Shown: positions 44,197-56,240, counted from the stretch's first letter. The stretch: DNA of 64,000 nt from Parabacteroides faecis (GCF_014647375.1 NZ_BMPB01000001.1:744001-808000), one strand, 5' to 3'. Made by a program: numbers and translations. The notes: generated by a model not told the origin, from the sequence alone.

Positions 44197-47100
44197 CCGC
44201 AAACAGAAACTGCGGGACAACATCGAGGCGATACGGACGGCATTCATCCTTGACAGGGAAAATAGGACAGCGACAACCGAAGAGCGTGCCATACTTCAAA
44301 GGTACTGCGGTTTCGGCGGTCTGAAATGTATCCTCAACCCTGCAAAGGAACTGACGGATGCCGTCCGGTGGGCGAAATCCGACCTCGAACTGTTCGCCCC
44401 GACGGTGGAGCTGCACAGGCTTATCCGTGAGAACAGCAAGGACGAAACAGAGTACAAGCGGTTTGTGGATTCGCTGAAAGCGTCCGTGCTGACCGCTTTC
44501 TACACCCCCAAAGAGATAACCGACACCATCGCGGACGTGCTGGCAGATTACAGCGTCCGCCCCGCCCGTATGCTCGAACCGTCGGCAGGTGTCGGCGTGT
44601 TCGTGGATTCCATGCTGCGGCACAGCCCCAATGCGGATGTGATGGCTTTCGAGAAGGATCTGCTCACGGGTACAATCTTGAGGCATCTCTATCCCGACCA
44701 GAAAATGCGCACCTGCGGTTTTGAGAAAATCGAAAGACCGTTCAACAATTATTTCGACTTGGCGGTGTCCAACATTCCGTTCGGTGACATTGCCGTGTTC
44801 GACGCGGAGTTTCAGCGGAGCGACTCTTTCGGCAGACGCTCCGCCCAGAAAACCATCCACAACTATTTCTTTCTCAAAGGACTGGATGCCGTGCGTGACG
44901 GCGGTATCGTGGCGTTCATCACCTCGCAAGGGGTATTGAATAGCACCAAGACCTCCGTGCGTAACGAGCTGTTCAGTCAGGCCAATCTGGTATCCGCGAT
45001 ACGCCTGCCCAACAACCTGTTCACGGACAACGCGGGCACGGAGGTGGGCAGTGACCTGATTGTCCTGCAAAAGAACCTCAGCAAGAAGGAAATGTCGCAG
45101 GACGAGCGGCTGATGACCGTGATACAGACGGACACGAAAACCGCCCTGACCGACAACGCCTATTTCATCCACCACCCGGAACGCATCGTGCATACGATGG
45201 CGAAACTTGACACAGACCCCTACGGGAAGCCCGCTATGGTTTATCTGCACGAGGGCAAGGCAGCAGGCATCGCCGGGGATTTGCGCCGTATGCTCGACGA
45301 GGATTTCCATTACAGGCTTGCCATGCGCTTGTATTCGGGTTCAATCCGGCAGGCAGGAACGGAAGAAAAAGTTGCCGTTCAAAATAAAGTAGAGCGTCCT
45401 GCCATAAAATTGGAAACAGTATCCTCGGCGCAGACGGTGGAAACTCCGACAGAAAAGCCGCAACCCGCAGATGAAAAGCCGGAGATAGAACCGCGCCCGC
45501 AATATTCCGCAGGCGTGCAGCTCACCCTGCTTGACCTCTGGGGGATGACGGAAGAGGTCAGCCAACCGAAAACCTCCAAAAAGAAAAAGACGGTGAAAAA
45601 GGCAGTTACGGCAAAGTCCACTCCGCCCAAACCGAAAGTCACGGTTACACCGACAGCTCCAACTGCAAAACCCGCAATGGAGAATAAGGAGGTGAAAGCG
45701 GAGAACACCGCCAAGCCTGCCGACCCGGACGACATCTATGCCACACTGGACTGGGATACCAATCCTCCCATCAACGGTTTCTATGAAATGATGATGGGTT
45801 TGACGCCGGAGCGTAGGAAAGAACTTCGGGAACTGGCAAGGCAGCATAACGAGAAACAAGTGGCGGAAAAGACGGAAGTGAAAGCCGTGCCGGAAACTTC
45901 CCGTGAGCAGCCACGACAGGAGGAAACACAGCCGGAGGCAGTCGCCGCACCTGCCGTTACAGATACCCCATCGGAAGCGGTGGGGACTTTCCTTTTCCCC
46001 GACATCGAAGCGGAAAAGCCGAAGGAGGAAGTCGTGGACCTTTCTCCGCGTGCCTACCACCGCACGCCGGAGATGCACCTGCGCGAAGGGTCGCTGGTGG
46101 CTGACCGGGGGCGTCATAACATCGGCTACCTGAAAGACATCACGCCATACGGGGCGACATTCCAGCCGCTCGACCTGAAAGGATACCAGAAGGAAAAGGC
46201 GTTGTTGTATGTGTCGCTGCGTGACGCCTACGAGCGTCTGTACCGTTATGAATCGCTCCGGCGCGAGGCAAATGTTCCGTGGCGAGAGCATCTGAATACC
46301 TGTTACGATGAGTTTGTCATGCGCTACGGCAACCTCAACGCCAAGCAGAACGTGAAGTTAGTGATGATGGATGCGGGCGGGCGCGACATCCTTTCGCTGG
46401 AACGGATGGAAAACGGAAAGTTCGTCAAGGCGGACATCTTCGAGCATCCTGTTTCCTTCGCGGTGGAGAGCCATGCCAACGTAGGCTCTCCCGAAGAAGC
46501 CCTGTCTGCGTCGCTCAACAAATATGGTACGGTCAATCTCGACTATATGCGGGAGATAACCGACAGCACGGCGGAGGATTTGCTCACTGCCCTGCAAGGG
46601 CGCATCTACTACAATCCGCTCGTGACCGGTTACGAAATCAAAGACCGTTTCATCGCCGGAAATGTCATAGAGAAAGCGGAACGCATAGAGGCATGGATGG
46701 GTGACAATCCCGAAAATGAGCGTATGCCGGAGGTGAAGCAGGCGTTGGAGGCTCTGAAAGATGCCGAGCCGCAGCGCATCGCCTTCGAGGATCTGGACTT
46801 CAATTTCGGGGAACGCTGGATTCCGACGGGTGTCTATGCCGCCTACATGAGCCGGCTGTTCGACACGGAGGTGAAAATCGCCTATTCCGCAAGCATGGAC
46901 GAGTTTTCGGTGGTGTGCGGCTACCGCACCATGAAAATCACGGACGAGTTTCTGGTGAAGGGGTATTACCGGAACTATGACGGTATGCACCTCCTAAAAC
47001 ACGCCCTGCACAACACCTGCCCTGACATGATGAAGTCCATCGGCAAGGACGAGCATGGCAACGACATCAAGATGCGCGACAGCGAGGGAATACAACTCGC

Positions 47101-50002
47101 CAACGCCAAGATTGACGAGATACGAAACGGCTTCTCCGAATGGCTCGAAGAGCAGTCGCCGCAGTTCAAGGAGCGGCTTGTGACGATGTATAACCGCAAG
47201 TTCAACTGTTTCGTGCGCCCGCGCTACGACGGCTCCCATCAGACCTTTCCCGACCTCAACCTGAAAGGGCTGGCAAGCCGGGGTATCAAGAGCGTCTATC
47301 CCTCACAGATGGATTGCGTCTGGATGTTGAAACAGAACGGCGGCGGAATTTGCGACCACGAGGTGGGAACCGGTAAGACGCTGATAATGTGCATCGCCGC
47401 GCATGAGATGAAGCGTCTGAATTTGGCACACAAGCCGATGATTATCGGGCTGAAAGCCAACGTTGCGGAGATTGCAGCCACCTATCAGGCGGCATATCCC
47501 AACGCACGTATTCTGTACGCTTCGGAGAAGGACTTTTCGACCGCCAACCGTGTGCGCTTCTTCAATAATATAAAGAACAACGACTACGATTGCGTCATCA
47601 TGTCGCACGACCAGTTCGGCAAGATACCGCAGTCGCCGGAATTGCAGCAGCGCATCCTGCAAGCAGAGCTTGACACGGTGGAGGAAAACCTCGAAGTGCT
47701 ACGGCAGCAGGGAAAGAACGTGTCGCGGGCGATGCTGAAAGGATTGGAGAAGCGCAAGCACAACCTTGAAGCGAAGCTGGAGAAGGTGGAACACGCCATA
47801 AAGTCACGCACGGACGACGTGGTGGATTTCAAGCAGATGGGCATCGACCACATCTTCATAGATGAGAGCCACCAGTTCAAGAATCTGACTTTCAACACGC
47901 GCCACGACCGTGTGGCGGGATTGGGAAACAGCGAGGGAAGCCAGAAGGCACTTAACATGCTCTTTGCCATACGCACCATACAGGAGCGCACAGGAAAAGA
48001 CTTGGGTGCGACCTTCCTCTCCGGCACGACTATCAGCAACTCACTGACTGAATTGTACCTGCTGTTCAAGTACCTGCGCCCGAAGGAGCTGGAACGGCAG
48101 GACATAAGGTGTTTCGACGCTTGGGCGGCGATATTTGCCAAGAAGACGACGGATTTTGAATTTAACGTGACGAACAATGTGGTCCAGAAGGAGCGTTTCC
48201 GCTACTTCATCAAAGTGCCGGAGCTTGCCGCCTTCTATAATGAAATCACGGACTACCGCACGGCGGAGGATGTGGGCGTTGACCGTCCTGCCAAGAACGA
48301 GATACTGCACCATATACCGCCCACGCCGGAACAGGAGGACTTCATACAGAAACTGATGCAGTTCGCCAAGACGGGCGATGCCACCTTGTTGGGCAGGCTG
48401 CCGCTTTCGGAAACGGAAGAAAAGGCGAAGATGCTCATCGCCACGGACTATGCCCGGAAAATGGCACTCGACATGCGCATGATAGACCCGAATTACGAAG
48501 ATCATCCCGACAACAAAGCGAGTCACTGTGCCAAGATGATCGCGGAGTATTATCAAAAATACGACGCCCAGAAAGGCACGCAGTTCGTTTTCTCTGATTT
48601 GGGGACATACCAGCCGGGCGACGGGTGGAACGTCTATTCGGAAATCAAGCGCAAACTGACGGAGGACTACGGTATACCGCCAAGCGAGGTGCGCTTCATT
48701 CAGGAGTGCAAGACCGACAAGGCGCGGAAGGCGGTGATAGACGCCATGAACGCCGGGACGGTGCGTGTGCTGTTCGGCTCTACCTCTATGCTCGGAACGG
48801 GTGTGAACGCCCAGAAACGGTGTGTGGCTATCCATCATCTCGATACGCCGTGGCGACCGTCCGACTTGCAACAGCGTGACGGACGCGGAGTTAGGGCAGG
48901 TAATGAGATTGCCAAACATTTCGCCGGGAACAACGTGGATGTAATCATCTACGCGGTGGAGAAGTCACTGGACAGCTACAAGTTCAACCTCCTGCACTGC
49001 AAGCAGACTTTCATAAGCCAGCTCAAAAGCGGTGCGATGGGTGCGCGTACCATCGACGAGGGGGCAATGGACGAAAAATCGGGCATGAATTTCTCGGAAT
49101 ACATGGCGTTGCTCTCCGGCAATACCGACCTGTTGGACAAGGCGAAACTGGAAAAGCGGATCGCATCGCTCGAAGGGGAACGCAAGTCGTTCAACAAGGG
49201 CAAGCGTGATTCGGAGTTCAAGCTGGAGTCAAAGACCGGCGAGTTGCGCAACAACACGGCTTTCATAGATGCCATGACGGAGGACTGGAACCGCTTCCTG
49301 TCGGTGGTGCAGACCGACAAGGAGGGCAACCGCCTTAATATAATAAAGGTGGACGGAGTGGATTCCGCCGATGAGAAGGTCATCGGAAAGCGTTTGCAGG
49401 AGATAGCCAAGAATGCCACGACCGGAGGGTTGTACACGCAGGTCGGTGAACTTTACGGTTTTCCGATAAAGGTGGTGAGCGAAAGGATACTCAAAGAGGG
49501 ATTGGAGTTCACCGACAACCGCTTCGTGGTCGAGGGGAACTACAAGTACACCTACAACAACGGGCATCTGGCGATGGCTGACCCGTTGGCCGCCGCCCGC
49601 AACTTCCTCAACGCGATGGAGAGGATACCCTCCATCATCGACCAGTACAAGGCGAAGAACGAGGTGCTGGAGATGGAGATACCGCAGTTACAGGAGATAG
49701 CGGGTAAGGTGTGGAAGAAGGAGGACGAGCTGAAGCAGTTGAAGTCCGAACTTGCCGCCCTTGACCGAAAAATTCAGCTGGAGCTTGCGCCACCCACGCC
49801 CGAAGTCGCAGAAAAGGAGAATGAAGGGCAACAGCTCAAGCCGGAAGCGGAAGATGTGAGGAACAGGCAGGCGCAATATCCCGAAAATGCACCGCCGCAG
49901 ATACGCAGTCCGGCGGATAGTATCGTTGCCAACCATGTCATAATCGGGCGTCCGGGACTGTATGCCAAGGAGGAAACCCGGTCCAAAGGATTGAAAATAT
50001 AA
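44186..50002 (+). CDS. Giant N6-adenine methylase / SNF2-like helicase protein
   Basis: A 1,938-residue protein. An N-terminal adenine-methyltransferase module has SAM motif [10 protein letters not shown] (about 131-140) and catalytic motif NIPF in [11 protein letters not shown] (about 195), a variant of NPPF. A Pro/Lys-rich linker (about 400-620) follows. The C-terminal half is a superfamily 2 helicase: Walker A in [11 protein letters not shown] (about 1056-1066), DESH box in [12 protein letters not shown] (about 1225), and helicase motif VI in [14 protein letters not shown] (about 1560). Coiled coils end the protein. Such genes are carried by many Bacteroidetes conjugative elements and may protect or process transferred DNA; proof of modification is lacking. 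Confidence 0.85.
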   Translation: MAFNRKQKLRDNIEAIRTAFILDRENRTATTEERAILQRYCGFGGLKCILNPAKELTDAVRWAKSDLELFAPTVELHRLIRENSKDETEYKRFVDSLKASVLTAFYTPKEITDTIADVLADYSVRPARMLEPSAGVGVFVDSMLRHSPNADVMAFEKDLLTGTILRHLYPDQKMRTCGFEKIERPFNNYFDLAVSNIPFGDIAVFDAEFQRSDSFGRRSAQKTIHNYFFLKGLDAVRDGGIVAFITSQGVLNSTKTSVRNELFSQANLVSAIRLPNNLFTDNAGTEVGSDLIVLQKNLSKKEMSQDERLMTVIQTDTKTALTDNAYFIHHPERIVHTMAKLDTDPYGKPAMVYLHEGKAAGIAGDLRRMLDEDFHYRLAMRLYSGSIRQAGTEEKVAVQNKVERPAIKLETVSSAQTVETPTEKPQPADEKPEIEPRPQYSAGVQLTLLDLWGMTEEVSQPKTSKKKKTVKKAVTAKSTPPKPKVTVTPTAPTAKPAMENKEVKAENTAKPADPDDIYATLDWDTNPPINGFYEMMMGLTPERRKELRELARQHNEKQVAEKTEVKAVPETSREQPRQEETQPEAVAAPAVTDTPSEAVGTFLFPDIEAEKPKEEVVDLSPRAYHRTPEMHLREGSLVADRGRHNIGYLKDITPYGATFQPLDLKGYQKEKALLYVSLRDAYERLYRYESLRREANVPWREHLNTCYDEFVMRYGNLNAKQNVKLVMMDAGGRDILSLERMENGKFVKADIFEHPVSFAVESHANVGSPEEALSASLNKYGTVNLDYMREITDSTAEDLLTALQGRIYYNPLVTGYEIKDRFIAGNVIEKAERIEAWMGDNPENERMPEVKQALEALKDAEPQRIAFEDLDFNFGERWIPTGVYAAYMSRLFDTEVKIAYSASMDEFSVVCGYRTMKITDEFLVKGYYRNYDGMHLLKHALHNTCPDMMKSIGKDEHGNDIKMRDSEGIQLANAKIDEIRNGFSEWLEEQSPQFKERLVTMYNRKFNCFVRPRYDGSHQTFPDLNLKGLASRGIKSVYPSQMDCVWMLKQNGGGICDHEVGTGKTLIMCIAAHEMKRLNLAHKPMIIGLKANVAEIAATYQAAYPNARILYASEKDFSTANRVRFFNNIKNNDYDCVIMSHDQFGKIPQSPELQQRILQAELDTVEENLEVLRQQGKNVSRAMLKGLEKRKHNLEAKLEKVEHAIKSRTDDVVDFKQMGIDHIFIDESHQFKNLTFNTRHDRVAGLGNSEGSQKALNMLFAIRTIQERTGKDLGATFLSGTTISNSLTELYLLFKYLRPKELERQDIRCFDAWAAIFAKKTTDFEFNVTNNVVQKERFRYFIKVPELAAFYNEITDYRTAEDVGVDRPAKNEILHHIPPTPEQEDFIQKLMQFAKTGDATLLGRLPLSETEEKAKMLIATDYARKMALDMRMIDPNYEDHPDNKASHCAKMIAEYYQKYDAQKGTQFVFSDLGTYQPGDGWNVYSEIKRKLTEDYGIPPSEVRFIQECKTDKARKAVIDAMNAGTVRVLFGSTSMLGTGVNAQKRCVAIHHLDTPWRPSDLQQRDGRGVRAGNEIAKHFAGNNVDVIIYAVEKSLDSYKFNLLHCKQTFISQLKSGAMGARTIDEGAMDEKSGMNFSEYMALLSGNTDLLDKAKLEKRIASLEGERKSFNKGKRDSEFKLESKTGELRNNTAFIDAMTEDWNRFLSVVQTDKEGNRLNIIKVDGVDSADEKVIGKRLQEIAKNATTGGLYTQVGELYGFPIKVVSERILKEGLEFTDNRFVVEGNYKYTYNNGHLAMADPLAAARNFLNAMERIPSIIDQYKAKNEVLEMEIPQLQEIAGKVWKKEDELKQLKSELAALDRKIQLELAPPTPEVAEKENEGQQLKPEAEDVRNRQAQYPENAPPQIRSPADSIVANHVIIGRPGLYAKEETRSKGLKI

Positions 50003-50025
50003 CCTAAGGAATTTTATCTGAAGTA

Positions 50026-50129
50026 TTAATAAGGGCTATCCCAAAAGGTCTAAAAGTAAATTTTATCCTTTCTGCAAGTATCTATAGGATGGCAACTGCA
50101 TTTTTTTCTTTTTGGGCAGCCCTTATTAA
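50026..50129. mobile_element. MITE-like 104-bp palindromic element
   Basis: Perfect 12-bp terminal inverted repeats TTAATAAGGGCT (50026-50037) and AGCCCTTATTAA (50118-50129) continue as partly matching TCCCAAAA and TTTTTGGG. GGGCT-CCCAAAA termini resemble those of several Bacteroidetes insertion sequences. No transposase is present. It starts 23 bp after the helicase stop, so it may also act as that gene's terminator. Confidence 0.55.
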
Positions 50130-50494
50130 AATTTATTCTTATTTTAGGTTATATACATTCATGTCCATTTATGTAAAAAATTCCTGCTGACCTTGTTTAT
50201 GTCTTGTCAGTCACCATTTGCAAAACCATATTTGACCCTCAAAGAGGCTGAATTTGATAAGTAACTTGCTACATACTCATAATAAGGAGCTAAATAGAAC
50301 ACGAATGGGAAATACACAAATGCTAAACTAAAGAAGATATTGGCCAAAATAAACGCTATACCGAGAGAGAAACTTGATTTTTCAACTTCCTAAAACGGTG
50401 TTGTTCAAACATTTCTACTTATTTGTACTTGCCAGTTGAACCTACGCTTCCCTAATAAAATGTCTATGGTAAAAAGTTAAAAAATCCTCCCACT
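50130..50494. other. Non-coding stretch upstream of tetQ
   Basis: AT-rich sequence with no open frame of gene-like composition and no clear repeat. Base composition drops sharply from the GC-rich helicase gene, marking the tetQ-rteAB block as having a different origin from the element backbone. Confidence 0.5.
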
Positions 50495-50525
50495 TTTGTT
50501 AGATATATTTTTTTGTGTAATTTTG
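50495..50525 (+). promoter_or_regulatory. Promoter of tetQ-rteA-rteB
   Basis: -33 box TTTG (50495-50498) and -7 box TAATTTTG (50518-50525) are separated by 19 bp, the textbook Bacteroidales arrangement. The implied start near 50531 gives a leader of about 130 nt, the length reported for CTnDOT. Confidence 0.85.
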
Positions 50526-50533
50526 TAATCGTT

Positions 50534-50545
50534 ATGCGGCAGTAA
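50534..50545 (+). CDS. tetQ leader peptide (Met-Arg-Gln)
   Basis: ATG CGG CAG TAA lies at the very 5' end of the tetQ leader. CTnDOT control of tetQ-rteA-rteB is known to need translation of a three-residue leader peptide, and this is the only such frame at the right place. Its stop codon overlaps the left arm of the leader hairpin, so a ribosome stalled here by tetracycline would keep the arm unpaired. Confidence 0.75.
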   Translation: MRQ

Positions 50546-50648
50546 TAATATACATATTAATACGAGTTAGTAATCCTGTAGTTCTCATATGCTACGAGGA
50601 GGTATTAAAAGGTGCGTTTCGACAATGCATCTACTGTAGTATATTATT
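50544..50648 (+). promoter_or_regulatory. tetQ leader hairpin arms (translational control)
   Basis: AATAATATAC (50544-50553) is the exact complement of GTATATTATT (50639-50648), the latter ending 12 nt before the tetQ ATG and so covering its ribosome-binding region. This corresponds to the Hp1/Hp8 pairing described for CTnDOT. About 85 nt of further foldable sequence lies between, as in the published leader. Confidence 0.8.
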
Positions 50649-50659
50649 GCTTAATCCAA

Positions 50660-52585
50660 ATGAATATTATAAATTTAGGAATTCTTGCTCACATTGATGC
50701 AGGAAAAACTTCCGTAACCGAGAATCTGCTGTTTGCCAGTGGAGCAACGGAAAAGTGCGGCCGTGTGGATAATGGTGACACCATAACGGACTCTATGGAT
50801 ATAGAGAAACGTAGAGGAATTACTGTCCGGGCTTCTACGACATCTATTATCTGGAATGGAGTGAAATGCAATATCATTGACACTCCGGGACACATGGATT
50901 TTATTGCGGAAGTGGAGCGGACATTCAAAATGCTTGATGGAGCAGTCCTCATCTTATCCGCAAAGGAAGGCATACAAGCGCAGACAAAGTTGCTGTTCAG
51001 TACTTTACAAAAGCTGCAAATCCCGACAATTATATTTATCAATAAGATTGACCGTGCCGGTGTGAATTTGGAGCGTTTGTATATGGATATAAAAACAAAT
51101 CTGTCGCAAGATGTCCTGTTTATGCAAACTGTTGTCGATGGATCGGTTTATCCGGTTTGCTCCCAAACATATATAAAGGAAGAATACAAAGAATTTGTAT
51201 GCAACCATGACGACGATATATTAGAACGATATTTGGCGGATAGCGAAATTTCACCGGCTGATTATTGGAATACGATAATCGCTCTTGTGGCAAAAGCCAA
51301 AGTCTATCCGGTGCTACATGGATCAGCAATGTTCAATATCGGTATCAATGAGTTGTTGGACGCCATTTCTTCTTTTATACTTCCTCCGGCATCAGTCTCA
51401 AACAGACTTTCAGCTTATCTCTATAAGATAGAGCATGACCCCAAAGGGCATAAAAGAAGTTTTCTTAAAATAATTGACGGAAGTCTGAGACTTCGAGACG
51501 TTGTAAGAATCAACGATTCGGAAAAATTCATCAAGATTAAAAATCTAAAGACTATTTATCAGGGCAGAGAGATAAATGTTGATGAAGTGGGTGCCAATGA
51601 TATCGCGATTGTAGAAGATATAGAAGATTTTCGAATCGGAGATTATTTAGGTGCTAAACCTTGTTTGATTCAAGGATTATCTCATCAGCATCCCGCTCTC
51701 AAATCCTCCGTCCGGCCAAATAAGCCCGAAGAGAGAAGCAAGGTGATATCCGCTCTGAATACATTGTGGATTGAAGACCCGTCTTTGTCCTTTTCCATAA
51801 ACTCATATAGTGATGAATTGGAAATCTCGTTATATGGTTTGACCCAAAAGGAAATCATACAGACATTGCTGGAAGAACGATTTTCCGTAAAGGTCCATTT
51901 TGATGAGATCAAGACTATCTACAAAGAACGACCTATAAAAAAGGTCAATAAGATTATTCAGATCGAAGTACCACCCAACCCTTACTGGGCCACAATAGGG
52001 CTGACTCTTGAACCCTTACCGTTAGGGGCAGGGTTGCAAATCGAAAGTGACATCTCCTATGGTTATCTGAACCATTCTTTTCAAAATGCCGTTTTTGAAG
52101 GGATTCGTATGTCTTGCCAATCTGGTTTACATGGATGGGAAGTGACAGATCTGAAAGTAACTTTTACTCAAGCCGAGTATTATAGCCCGGTAAGTACACC
52201 TGCTGATTTCAGACAGCTGACCCCTTATGTCTTCAGGCTGGCTTTGCAACAGTCAGGTGTGGACATTCTCGAACCGATGCTCTGTTTTGAGTTGCAGATA
52301 CCCCAAGTAGCGAGTTCCAAAGCTATTACAGATTTGCAAAAACTGATGTCTGAGATTGAAGACATCAGTTGTAATAATGAGTGGTGTCATATTAAAGGGA
52401 AAGTTCCATTAAATACAAGTAAAGACTATGCCTCAGAAGTAAGTTCGTACACTAAGGGCTTAGGCATTTTTATGGTTAAGCCATGTGGGTATCAAATAAC
52501 AAAAGACGGTTATTCTGATAATATCCGCATGAACGAAAAAGATAAACTTTTATTCATGTTCCAAAAATCAATGTCATTAAAATAA
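50660..52585 (+). CDS. tetQ: Tetracycline resistance ribosomal protection protein Tet(Q)
   Basis: A 641-residue EF-G-like GTPase that displaces tetracycline from the ribosome. G motifs: AHIDAGKTS (G1), switch region [18 protein letters not shown] (G3), NKIDRAG (G4), then the EF-G-like domains II-V. The start is ATG 50660 (MNIINLG). A GTG at 50612 with a good Shine-Dalgarno-like AGGAGG opens the same frame 16 codons earlier, but the known leader length and hairpin layout point to 50660. The rteA start codon overlaps its stop by one base, so the three genes form one tetracycline-induced operon. Confidence 0.97.
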
Positions 52586-54903
52586 TGGAGCGGTCAGGAA
52601 ATTTCTATAAGGCAATACGGTTGGGATATATACTTATCTCCATTCTTATCGGATGTATGGCATATAATAGCCTCTATGAATGGCAGGAGATAGAAGCATT
52701 AGAACTTGGCAATAAAAAAATAGACGAGCTCCGAAAAGAAATAAACAATATCAATATTCAAATGATAAAATTTTCTCTATTGGGTGAAACAATACTGGAA
52801 TGGAACGATAAAGATATCGAGCATTACCATGCACGGCGTATGGCAATGGACAGTATGCTCTGCCGTTTCAAGGCCACCTATCCAGCAGAGCGCATCGATA
52901 GTGTGCGCAGTCTTTTAGAGGATAAGGAACGACAGATGTTCCAGATAGTCCGGTTAATGGATGAACAACAATCTATTAACAAGAAGATAGCCAATCAAAT
53001 TCCGGTTATTGTACAGAAAAGTGTGCAGGAACAGTCCAAAAAGCCAAAACGAAAAGGTTTCTTAGGCATATTCGGCAAAAAAAAGGAAGTAACTCCAGCA
53101 GTATCAACCACTATCCTTCATTCGGTCAATAGAAACGTAATCAGCGAACAGAAAGTGCAGGATCGCCAATTGTCGGAACAAGCCGACAGCCTTGCAGCTC
53201 GTAATGCAGAACTTAACAGACAACTGCAAGAATTGATTTGCCAAATAGAAGAAAAGGTACAAACCGAACTGCAAAGCCGGGAAAACGAAATAGTTGCCAT
53301 GCGTGAAAAGTCATTTATGCAAGTAGGCGGTTTAATGGGATTCGTTCTTCTATTGTTGTTAATTTCCTACATCATCATACATCGTGATGCAAAAAGCATT
53401 AAACAATACAAGCACAAGACAACTGATTTGATAAGGCAACTGGAACAATCCGTACAACGGAACGAGGCACTGATAACGTCAAGGAAGAAGGCGGTACATA
53501 CTATCACCCATGAACTGCGCACACCGCTGACAGCAATAACAGGCTATGCCGGACTGATACGGAAAGAACAGTGTGAGGATAAGTCCGGGCAGTATATCCA
53601 AAACATACTGCAATCCTCCGACCGTATGCGGGATATGCTTAACACTTTGCTTGACTTCTTCCGCCTGGACAACGGCAAGGAACAGCCCCGTCTGTCACCC
53701 TGCCGGATTTCAGCAATCACGCACACACTTGAAACGGAGTTCATGCCTGTTGCCGTGAACAAAGGGCTGTCCTTGTCCGTGAAGACTGGACACGATGCCA
53801 TTGTATTGACCGACAAAGAGCGAATAATACAAATCGGGAATAACCTGCTGTCAAACGCTGTCAAGTTCACAGAAGAAGGCGGTGTTTCTTTGATTACTGA
53901 ATATGATAATGGAGTTCTGACACTGGTCGTTGAAGATACAGGTACAGGCATGACAGAAGAGGAACAGAAACAAGCGTTCGGTGCGTTTGAACGTCTATCA
54001 AATGCCGCCGCAAAGGAGGGTTTCGGGCTTGGGCTTGCCATAATGCGTAATATTGTGTCGATGCTTGGCGGAACAATCCGTTTAGACAGCAAGAAAGGGA
54101 AAGGCAGTCGTTTCACAGTTGAAATTTCTATGCAGGAAGCTGAAGAACAGCTTGGATATACAAGCAATACACCTGTTTATCATAACAATAAATTCCATGA
54201 TGTTGTCGCCATTGACAATGATGAGGTATTACTTCTGATGCTGAAAGAGATGTATTCCCAAGAAGGAATACACTGCGACACTTGCACCGATGCTGCGGCA
54301 CTGATGGAAATGATACGCCAGAAAGAATACAGCCTGTTGCTGACAGACTTGAATATGCCCGATATAAACGGTTTCGAATTGCTGGAACTGTTGCGTTCGT
54401 CCAACGTGGGCAATTCACCAACAATCCCGGTGGTTGTGGCAACCGCTTCGGGCAGTTGTAACAAAGGGGAACTATTGGCAAAAGGCTTTGCCGGATGCCT
54501 GTTCAAACCGTTCTCCATATCGGAACTGATGGAGGTTTCCGACAGGTGTGCCATAAAAGCGACACCGGACGGGAAACCGGACTTTTCCGCCTTATTGTCC
54601 TATGGCAATGAAGCCGTCATGCTGGAAAAGTTGATAACTGAAACAGAAAAGGAAATGCAGGCGGTACGGGATGCAGCAAAAGAAAAAGACCTGCAAAAGC
54701 TGGATTCCCTGATCCACCACCTGCGCAGTTCGTGGGAGGTGCTCCGTGCCGACCAACCGCTGAATGTACTTTACGGATTGCTTCGTGGCGATGCTCTCCC
54801 GGATGGTGAAGCGTTAAGCCATGCCGTGACTGCCGTGCTGGATAAGGGAGTGGAAATAATACGGTTGGCAGAAGAGGAAAGGAGAAAATACGAAGATGAA
54901 TAA
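52585..54903 (+). CDS. rteA: RteA hybrid sensor histidine kinase
   Basis: A 772-residue kinase of the tetracycline-regulated transfer circuit. Two membrane segments (LGYILISILIGCMAY near residue 12, and VGGLMGFVLLLLLISYIII near 250) flank a coiled-coil-rich periplasmic part. HisKA has His309 (THELRTPLTAITGY). HATPase_c has NLLSNAVKF, DTGTGMT and GFGLGLAI. A receiver domain has phospho-acceptor Asp588 (LLTDLNMPD). A C-terminal HPt-like unit (LIHHLRSSWEVL, His711/712) completes the phosphorelay. It overlaps tetQ by 1 bp and rteB by 8 bp. It phosphorylates RteB in the known system; the sensed signal is unclear. Confidence 0.96.
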   Translation: MERSGNFYKAIRLGYILISILIGCMAYNSLYEWQEIEALELGNKKIDELRKEINNINIQMIKFSLLGETILEWNDKDIEHYHARRMAMDSMLCRFKATYPAERIDSVRSLLEDKERQMFQIVRLMDEQQSINKKIANQIPVIVQKSVQEQSKKPKRKGFLGIFGKKKEVTPAVSTTILHSVNRNVISEQKVQDRQLSEQADSLAARNAELNRQLQELICQIEEKVQTELQSRENEIVAMREKSFMQVGGLMGFVLLLLLISYIIIHRDAKSIKQYKHKTTDLIRQLEQSVQRNEALITSRKKAVHTITHELRTPLTAITGYAGLIRKEQCEDKSGQYIQNILQSSDRMRDMLNTLLDFFRLDNGKEQPRLSPCRISAITHTLETEFMPVAVNKGLSLSVKTGHDAIVLTDKERIIQIGNNLLSNAVKFTEEGGVSLITEYDNGVLTLVVEDTGTGMTEEEQKQAFGAFERLSNAAAKEGFGLGLAIMRNIVSMLGGTIRLDSKKGKGSRFTVEISMQEAEEQLGYTSNTPVYHNNKFHDVVAIDNDEVLLLMLKEMYSQEGIHCDTCTDAAALMEMIRQKEYSLLLTDLNMPDINGFELLELLRSSNVGNSPTIPVVVATASGSCNKGELLAKGFAGCLFKPFSISELMEVSDRCAIKATPDGKPDFSALLSYGNEAVMLEKLITETEKEMQAVRDAAKEKDLQKLDSLIHHLRSSWEVLRADQPLNVLYGLLRGDALPDGEALSHAVTAVLDKGVEIIRLAEEERRKYEDE

Positions 54904-56218
54904 GACAAAAATAATTGTGGTGGAAGACAACATCGTGTATTGCGAATATGTCTGCAATATGCTGTCACGGGAGGGCTACCGCAATATGAAGGCTTACCAC
55001 CTCTCAACCGCGAAGAAACATCTGCAACAGGCAACAGATAATGATATCGTGGTTGCCGACCTGCGTCTGCCTGACGGCAGTGGCATAGACCTTTTGTGCT
55101 GGATGCGAAAGGAGGGAAAGATGCAGCCCTTCATCATTATGACCGACTACGCCGAAGTTAATACCGCCGTGGAAAGCATGAAACTCGGCTCGATAGACTA
55201 TATTCCCAAACAGCTTGTGGAGGATAAACTTGTCCCCCTGATCCGTTCCATACTGAAAGAACGTCAGGCAGGACAACGCCGTATGCCTATATTCGCCCGT
55301 GAAGGTTCCGCCTTTCAGAAAATCATGCACCGCATAAGGCTGGTAGCCGCCACCGATATGAGCGTGATGATATTTGGTGAGAACGGCACGGGCAAGGAGC
55401 ATATTGCCCACCTGTTGCATGACAAGAGCAAACGTGCAGGCAAGCCATTTGTGGCGGTGGACTGCGGTTCACTCTCCAAAGAGCTTGCACCGTCGGCTTT
55501 CTTCGGACACGTCAAAGGTGCATTTACAGGTGCGGACAATGCCAAGAAAGGATATTTCCATGAGGCGGAAGGCGGCACGTTGTTTCTGGACGAGGTAGGA
55601 AACCTCGCGTTGGAAACCCAACAGATGTTGCTCCGTGCCATACAGGAGAGGCGGTATCGCCCGGTCGGAGACAAGGCAGACCGGAATTTCAATGTCCGCA
55701 TCATCGCTGCTACCAATGAAGATTTGGAGGTATCGGTGAATGAAAAGCGTTTTCGGCAGGATCTTCTGTACCGCCTGCACGACTTCGGGATAACCGTTCC
55801 TCCGTTGCGTGACTGTCAAGAAGACATTATGCCGCTGGCAGAGTTCTTCCGTGATATGGCAAACAGAGAGCTGGAGTGTAGCGTGAGCGGGTTCAGTTCC
55901 GAAGCACGTAAAGCGTTGCTGACACACGCATGGCCGGGCAACGTGCGGGAACTTCGGCAGAAAGTTATGGGTGCTGTATTGCAGGCGCAGGAAGGTGTTG
56001 TCATGAAAGAGCATCTGGAACTTGCCGTGACGAAACCGACCTCTACTGTCAGCTTCGCCTTGCGCAATGACGCGGAGGATAAGGAGCGGATATTGCGTGC
56101 GTTGAAACAGGCAAACGGCAACCGGAGTGTCGCCGCAGAACTGCTCGGCATAGGCAGGACAACACTATACAGCAAACTTGAAGAGTATGGACTTAAATAT
56201 AAATTCAAGCAATCATAG
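54896..56218 (+). CDS. rteB: RteB NtrC-family response regulator
   Basis: A 440-residue activator. The receiver domain (1-120) has Asp55 in VVADLRLPDGSG. The AAA+ sigma54-interaction domain has Walker A GENGTGKEH, the GAFTGA loop (VKGAFTGADNAKKG) and Walker B GGTLFLDEVGN. The C-terminal Fis-type HTH is NGNRSVAAELLGIGRTTLYSKL. It overlaps rteA by 8 bp. In CTnDOT, RteB turns on rteC and is essential for tetracycline-stimulated excision and mobilisation. The intact GAFTGA loop suggests a sigma54-dependent target. Confidence 0.96.
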   Translation: MNKTKIIVVEDNIVYCEYVCNMLSREGYRNMKAYHLSTAKKHLQQATDNDIVVADLRLPDGSGIDLLCWMRKEGKMQPFIIMTDYAEVNTAVESMKLGSIDYIPKQLVEDKLVPLIRSILKERQAGQRRMPIFAREGSAFQKIMHRIRLVAATDMSVMIFGENGTGKEHIAHLLHDKSKRAGKPFVAVDCGSLSKELAPSAFFGHVKGAFTGADNAKKGYFHEAEGGTLFLDEVGNLALETQQMLLRAIQERRYRPVGDKADRNFNVRIIAATNEDLEVSVNEKRFRQDLLYRLHDFGITVPPLRDCQEDIMPLAEFFRDMANRELECSVSGFSSEARKALLTHAWPGNVRELRQKVMGAVLQAQEGVVMKEHLELAVTKPTSTVSFALRNDAEDKERILRALKQANGNRSVAAELLGIGRTTLYSKLEEYGLKYKFKQS

Positions 56219-56240
56219 CCCGTAATTCACTGAATTTGGC

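Noticed and set aside
40489..45310. Three long open frames on the minus strand opposite orf3, exc and the methylase/helicase gene
   Set aside because: They lie entirely antisense to well-supported genes, arise from the GC-rich codon pattern of those genes and show no recognisable domain.
50612..50659. GTG start for TetQ 16 codons upstream, with a strong AGGAGG
   Set aside because: The known CTnDOT leader length and the hairpin covering the ATG at 50660 fit the shorter protein. The AGGAGG remains noteworthy but does not decide the start.
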